A stretch of 64,000 bases of DNA from Patellaria atrata CBS 101060 (Eukaryota; Ascomycota; Dothideomycetes; Patellariales; Patellariaceae), in assembly GCA_010093705.1 (NCBI GenBank), contig MU006092.1, positions 1,578,111-1,642,110 on the forward strand, written 5' to 3'. Under the pieces are notes generated by a model that did no database searches, was not told the DNA's origin, and worked only from the letters and a program-made list of their open reading frames with translations. Position numbers and translations under genes: made by a program. Positions 57,277-64,000 of the stretch are shown one piece after another. How positions within the stretch are numbered: position 1 is the stretch's first letter; every line of letters starts with the position of its first letter.

Positions 57277-60200
57277 TTTCAAGCTTTCTTTGCTGCTGCG
57301 TCTGAAAAACCACAGGAAAAAGGGAAATGAAGTCGGAACGAGAAGACAGATAGGAATGCTCCCAGTCTAGATTATAAAATCTGTTCGTATCAGAGCTGTT
57401 TTCTGAGAAAGCCCATCTGTCCGGTAAGTCATCAGCGCCCACTCGTGGTCACACCCGAGCGGGTAAAGATACAAGTTTACCATCTGCCTATTGAAATACG
57501 AGAGTACTATGTTACTATGTAGATTTCTATACAGTGAAGTCTGGTCTTCTACCGGAACCCAGCAAACGCGGTGCGTGGTGGAACATTGGCACCAATATAC
57601 ATATATTAACCGTGACCCAAGTACAAGCATCCGCCTAGGATTAGATCGGGTAGAGCTCGTGTCCATAGTAGATAAGAATTTGAAATTTGGTAGGCAAATC
57701 CAGGAATCCGGAATGGGGCAATATCGAAAGGCTCCCACGCCGATAAGTTGGAAGATGAGTGTTGATGAGGCTGTTAATAACTATTTTATAGCTCTAGAAC
57801 TATAGGATTTTCCACCTAACGAAAAACAGTACAGTACTAAATGACGTAGCTATAAATAGGATTCTTTAGCGTAACTATCTGTATTTCATTTACAGAGAGT
57901 AAGTTGCACTTATTAAGGTAGCCTTGGTGCCTTACTGGCGAAGACGCAGTCTTTTGTCAGCGGCGTTCAAAGATTCAATTTGTGACTGTGAAGCAAACCT
58001 GCCAAGGTCCTATCCAGTTCCACTTTCCTGCTCGCAAATGTCAAATCTTCTTCTTGAGTACATTGCATCGGCGGTATTGTCATCCAGAGCATCACCGATG
58101 AGCGAGACCGACCGCCGTCAGGGGAGATTTTCCACACACCTTCGGTCGATGCACCCGCATTTGGCAATCAGTATGACCGCAAATCAACACGGATGCCGGC
58201 AGATATCTTGCTAAAGCTGCTATCAATCATCCACGGCCCGTCGCTGCTACTGTACCTACACTATAGAAGCGAGCAAGCGAGCAAGCGCGATGCCTAAATG
58301 TCGACGAAGACAGACTGCAGCACTAGTCAGGTCGTGGATGCTGATACCTGCATAATCTGATAATATATCTGGGTTGGGTATTTGTATTTCCGCTATTCAT
58401 CCCACCGGCGAAGGTCTTGGCTTAGCCTTGTTCAGAAGCAGATCTTTCGCGGGATAATATAAGAAATTATCTGCTAGTAAAGAGTTAGGTGGTGGGACCG
58501 TGCTATATGTTGAATTATTATGGAGGAGTTGCTTCTGCATGTCGTACTTGTGGGGCCTCACGTCGTAGGATTTATATCGAAGGACAAGGCAATCCAGTCA
58601 GTGAGTAGAAGAAATTTATATTTGCAGCTTTCAGAGAGCCGGTTGAGCAGATGCTTTCCTCGTATGGTTCATACTATTCTGTTCCTTCTCAGCAGTCAGT
58701 CTTCTTAATCACGCTACACGTAGTCCACCAGGATACAAGGATTCCTTTCACATTCCCACCCCTTCATCATTATGTGGGGATTAGATTTCAGGATGGGTTA
58801 AAACCGAATTGTATACTGATCTTTCTTTTTTCTGGAATGCGTCTTCAGTATGGCTGCATTCAGAAGAGAGAAGGTTAATAATGGTCAGATAGTAGACAGC
58901 CAATCCCTTAGGCGAATGGTTCATTTTCAGGTTAAAGTCCCAGTGAGTCCTTCTTTGATGATTGCTGTTCTTGTAACTTTTCAAGTCGTCAATACCAGGC
59001 TTTCAAAATCACACATAAGGCCCGGGGTGTAAGTGCAGCATAAGACGCCGATCGTCCTTTTCAACATCTCTTCCTTGCATACTTATCTGAACTAGCGTCT
59101 CGAATCAGAATGCGAGTCTCTATAGCCATCTTCTAACTTGCTCTCAACTGTCAAGAGTCCTACACCTTCACTATTCCGCACTAGCTCATCATAGTGTATA
59201 TACAAACCATTGAATCGAACAACAACGAGGTACAGTCCCATTCCGTGATCTATGCAATGCTCTACTGGTTTTCTATATTTTCTATTTCAAACCAGATTCC
59301 TGGACGTCAGCTTCAGACCTCGACGATATGCTCCGTTTTCACATACCTGCTATGACCCCTTCATGCAGGGTAACGTACACCGACCTATACCTATCGCCTC
59401 TGAACCGGGGCGAAGCAAGTAGAGTATTGCGCAAATTTTTCTGATTGGACCTCTCTAACGTGTTTTTAAACACAACTGGACATTTACTATTGCTGTTTGC
59501 TACACGAATAAAGCGAATGTACGCTCAAGTTTGTCACTTCCTTATCGCTCCACATTTGAAACTTATTATTTACCATTTCTGTTGCGGAAAGTCTTAAGTT
59601 AGTTGTACAAAGATATACCCTACAGTGTATGGAATATATTAGTGGCGAATTCTCCATCACTGTGCGATGATCGTACCGAGCGCCCCTTCTCACGGTTTCG
59701 ACTTTTCTCCGCTGTAAGCTCGATTGTACTATGTACGCGTTGCTGCGCACACGCGATTTTTAGAGCCGTACAGTTTTCATACGGTGCATGCGTTGTTTCC
59801 AGTCCCGAATCCTTTATAACCATACGCTTCATGTACTATGCACTCTTTGTTGTAGATCTGACTTTTCTACCGGTGGGCAGTCCCGGTATAGTACGCTCCT
59901 CACTCCCTTTCAATATTCCCAATTCGATACGCACTTCATGTGCAGCATTTTCGTTACTAGAATGATAACTCTCTTTACTATAGCATTTGCCTAATTCACG
60001 GTGTACTAATCAGCTTTTCCACGAATATTCTTGTTCATATTTCATATAGTCATCATATTCCCATATTTTTAAGTAAATCATCAATCTCCATTACAGTATG
60101 TTTGTACGTGGTTGCGCGAAAGGTTAATAAATTACGAGATTCCTTGACACATTGTCTGGACTTTATACTAACATGCGGTTGCTATCGCCACGTCCACCCT

Positions 60201-63200
60201 CGCTGTCTCCGCTCGACTGATCGTACTAGTGCGTGCTGCACAACCGTACTGGATTCACAAGCGTTACTAAAAAAAGAGATAACTAGGACTGAGGGTGTGC
60301 GCATAACCTCCTCGGCTTACGCTATCAAACAGGTCATGCCGGTTGATCTTTCCGAAAGACAGGGCCAGTTCTTGGGTTAGTACATATAACCCTCAGATCA
60401 AAGCTGCTGGCGTCGGCTTAAATAGCTGTCACTTTCTTTGACTGGATATTGAATTCCCTGCATTGTTTATAGCATTTGTACAAGTCAACCATTGGGGATA
60501 TCTCGAAGGATCTTAATCCGTTATTGAGCTCCAGGAGCTTTGTTCGGCTTGGACTAAGTACTACCTCATTTTAAGTGAATGCTCCACGTTATGGGAACGT
60601 GATATACCCAAGTTCTAGTGATCCTAAAAGGGTGAGCGTAGGGACGGGGGCTATTGTCGTGATATGTATTATAATAATCATCACCAGCACGCCTTGAAAG
60701 TGGACTTCACTAATAGAGGTTCGCAAGATATACATTACCAAAGTTAGGCCCGTAGATAGGAGCATCCGCATAGGAAATGTGAACTTACCTGAAAGAAAAA
60801 GGAATTAGGGGGAAGAACGATGCATCTACCTGTGGGTTTTATAAATCACCATGCATCAATCAGTTCCCCCTCTTATACTTCAGCATGCGAGTGACCAAAG
60901 GATGGAGCGCGTGCCAGGTTAGATAACATAGCCTCTACAGTCTCGAAATAGCCATCTCCTTTTATTTCCCCTTTTACAGATCGACAACTTTTTCTTAAAT
61001 TATCAGAAGCCGGGATCATCTCGGATTTGGCTTCAACCATCTCCAAAAACAAAATCAAACCACGCGAAATCACACGTATCGCATTCTCAATCAATTTCAG
61101 GGATGCTGCTCAAATAGCTATTCCCTCCTTCTACCGTTGGGTTTCTTCCTAGATCCACGATTCCCTCTGACAATAGGATAAATCGAGTTTACATAGCAAC
61201 CCTCTTACAATCAGTCTTTTGGTGGTTAGAAGTCTCTAGTAGCTGGATCGAGTTGTTGACGAATCGGTGATGGGATCTTTCCTCAGAGAATAGAGCCAGT
61301 GGATGGAATGACGGGTGATAGTATAGTGGTTAGTTCTATAGGAGCAGTGATGGTTATGAGTACGCTATCAGAATACATGTCATCGGCGGGAGGCGGAGAT
61401 GGGCATTATCGAGCACTAACCAGGGGATAGGACATGGGAATGGAAAGCTATACTTATCAGAATGGTAGTAAATGTGGTGAAGGAAACGGGCCTACATGGG
61501 ACATGGTACGACAACCAACTTCTCTTTCCTACTTCAGATCGGGATAATCAAAAGACGAAGCGCGTGCGTAACATCAAGCGCGTGTCTCATAATGAGAGGG
61601 TGCCTAGTATAAAATATACGTCCCGCAAGGGTATCTAGGGCCTTGCTTAAATAAATCTCGAGTTCTCCACTACTTTTCAGATCTATATCCCGCTCTTTAC
61701 TGTAACACCAGGAGCTATATACACCCGGAATGAGAGAATCTTCAAGATCTACAAAGGAAGTGTGGGATGTGGGGGAGCTTGCCCGGTTCGGGGACTTAAA
61801 GCCTTAACTGGAGGTTATAGGGGAGGGGATACTCCGCTTAGGTAATATCCAAGGAGTAGATCAGGAGAGTAGATTTCTCGTATGATTGAGGAAACCATCA
61901 TCATCATCCGCCAGTGGGTAGAAGTTCCTTATGCAGACATCATACTGCGATAGACTCGTAAAATATCATATCACAAGTTCCGGGAGAATCTGGAGATATC
62001 TCTTCGAGACGATCTGCGAGAACCGCCAAAATATTATTCCTGTTGCGGCGGAAGTGTCGAGCAATCTTGCCCGGAGCGGTGCACATTCGAATGCGAAGGG
62101 AGTTGTGGAAGACCTGAGGTCACATCTGTTGTCCACGCGCTATTAACTCACTATCATACACAGTATGCAGGTTGTCACAAGCGAAAGCGCATACCTAAAG
62201 CTGGGATCGCCAGGACGTAGAATAATCTCCGAGCTTTGGCATAGGTTAAGGCTCTCCTATTTCTTTACCCCAAACCTGTAATTCTCCTCGAGTCTCTAAA
62301 CCGTTTCAAGGTGGATGCGAAGAGACTGGAAACCCAAAACCCAAAAATGTGATTCTAGTGCATATGACCGAATGTATTACTGCTTGCCCCAAGAGCATGC
62401 TGCGAAGACGAAACCGAAAGTAGATCCAGGGCACTTTTGGGTAACGAGGGGGGTCGATTCTGCAGATGCTGTCTCTAATAAGGTGGCGAGCATGTTGATC
62501 ATCGTTACCACTCTGAAATTTTGGAGATTATTGGTGTTGTACGAAGAGAACTTGATGGATGCTGGTCAGGTGATAAGCGTATCAAGTGGAATCTCCGACT
62601 GACCTGAATGTTAGCAAGGGTATAGAAAGAACGTGTGCAGGTGAGGTGCTTACACTAATGATCGTTGTTCTATCATCATGGTATTTCGGAGAGTAAGAGA
62701 CAGCAAGTGTGCCTAAGCTAAGATCTTAAGATCTCGTAGACTTATCAGAGATTCGGGATGAATAGCGCTCATCTTCCTTTTTGACACAATAACTACATTC
62801 CTCCATTACTCTATGATGAAGTACCATAGAATGGGTATCATTGGGAATTATGGGAACCGAAGCAATGCATTCGAAGAAGAGTGCGAGGCGCAACCGCCTT
62901 GGTGCTAGTTATGTTAGACCATGGTGTGAGCAACGACTGGGTGGAGAATGTTGAGATATAATAGTGATAGATGGTAAGTTATACTGTGCTTCTACTACCA
63001 TGATGCGTGTAATCGGTGTAAGTACTTCTCAAAGATCGATATTGTCTCTAGTCAAGATAGATTTCATCTGATGTAGACCGGGTGAAAGGAGCAGTGGCGG
63101 AATCATAATCTTGCCTGAATTCGTGCGAAGCGCTGAGAAAATTAGGGATTGAGCATCGAGCCTTTATTATCAACTGAAATGACCGAGATTTTTTCGAGTT

Positions 63201-64000
63201 GTAGGGAAGGAATCACCCGTTTCGCCAAATCGCGAGATTAAGGTTTGACAACTCCTACGCAGAATCGGACAATGAGAAAATGAAGTGAACGGCACAGCAA
63301 ACAACTAACTGCTTCATGAGTTCTCTCAATGCCATAAGTATTCATCTCGGTGACCAATGCTCATAACATGGATCGTGAAGAGGCTCGAAACTAACCGATA
63401 GTGGGTAGGAGCTCACATGAGGATACTTGCGTGTTGTGACCGGACCATCACACCCTTGATTTAGAGGAAAAGATGTTGGGGGTTACAGATTTGAGAGATA
63501 TGATGAAGAAGACAGTCAGTAATTACCGATTGGTCACGTCTGGAGAATACAGGACTGGTCATTACCGGGGAAAAAAGTCCATTTTGAGAGGATATGATAC
63601 TGCACCACCAGCACAGCTATTAGAGTGTAACGTATTTGGACGATGCGCGTAGAATATACGCATAGTATGCAAATTGGTCACATTGAAGGCACAAGGGAGA
63701 AATGATCTAGTAGTAAGTTAATACAACGATGTTTCCTTGACCTCATGGATGCGACTAGTCTACCCTGTGCACAACCGTATTGAGAGTGACATCCTAAGGT
63801 GTGATTGAGAGAGAATGAATAAAGGTTTTGCAGAAGATCACGAGATTTTGACGAGAAGTGTTCGTGGGTTATCATTAGCGTCTATTTACTTCTATTAGAG
63901 GTAATGTAGACAAGGCATAACTGGATGGAATAGGAGGATGTAAGATTTCTGATAGCGCACCAGGCGCTTTATAGTTTGATTACGTACTGATACAACATGC
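57277..64000. other. Gene-poor right end, about 6.7 kb
   Basis: No gene, RNA gene or mobile-element domain that I can support. Short frames at 60873-61094 (minus) and 61931-62146 (plus) have protein-like codon use but no ATG at the expected place or no recognisable family; they may be gene fragments. ACAGTACAGTAC at about 57827 and a small tandem GCGAGCAA GCGAGCAA at about 58269 are present. Confidence 0.5.

Noticed and set aside
60873-61094. 73-codon minus-strand frame with protein-like codon use
   Set aside because: No ATG at its start, no recognised family and no clear exons to join.
1-64000. Transposons, LTR elements, CRISPR arrays
   Set aside because: I saw no reverse transcriptase, integrase or transposase catalytic domain, no long terminal or inverted repeats and no regular spacer-repeat array. 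CRISPR is not expected in a fungus.

Overview
The window reads as nuclear DNA of a filamentous ascomycete (Pezizomycotina). The genes are compact, with introns of about 48-140 bases, GT donors, CTAAC/CTGAC-like branch sites and AG acceptors. Recognisable products include a Zn2Cys6 regulator, FAD-linked (berberine-bridge-type) oxidases, a fungal UbiA-family enzyme, a U2AF small subunit and a CYT-4/Dss1-type mitochondrial RNase. A Leotiomycetes-like origin is only an impression from composition and gene style. Exon models below were built by eye: frames were joined at splice sites that restore the expected protein, and every multi-exon model gives an uninterrupted reading frame.

Layout. 1-3710: a partial cytochrome P450 (its 3' part lies beyond the left edge) and a UbiA-family prenyltransferase/terpene cyclase on the same strand, probably the edge of a terpenoid cluster. 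6552-11097: a rhodopsin-like seven-helix membrane protein and a secreted FAD-linked oxidase. 11.1-17.95 kb: a gene-poor stretch. 17954-21073: a small secreted Cys-rich protein and a dihydroxy-acid dehydratase paralogue with no evident mitochondrial presequence and an 8-nt microexon. 22352-42458: a conserved, gene-dense block with an alpha/beta-hydrolase fused to a capping-enzyme-type phosphatase, a Nudix hydrolase, a mitochondrial RNase II-family exoribonuclease, a Zn2Cys6 factor, a secreted carboxylesterase, a small membrane protein, U2AF35 and a class C beta-lactamase-like hydrolase. 44219-47350: a large disordered protein. 48059-49955: a decayed F-box/LRR-like gene. 50350-54725: cytosolic PheRS alpha and Pol III subunit RPC34 sharing a 273-bp divergent promoter, then a small helix-turn-helix protein. 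55375-57276: a second FAD-linked oxidase. 57.3-64 kb: gene-poor.

How it fits together. The middle is housekeeping (splicing, tRNA charging, Pol III transcription, mitochondrial RNA turnover). The two flanks are accessory: oxidative and terpenoid enzymes, a secreted protein and long intergenic spaces. The most interesting points are the left-edge P450/UbiA pair with a DHAD paralogue some 15 kb away (a possible self-resistance copy, as in the aspterric-acid cluster), the hydrolase-phosphatase fusion, the DHAD microexon, and a recurring TACAGTAC / GGTAAGGTACC-type motif scattered through intergenic DNA.
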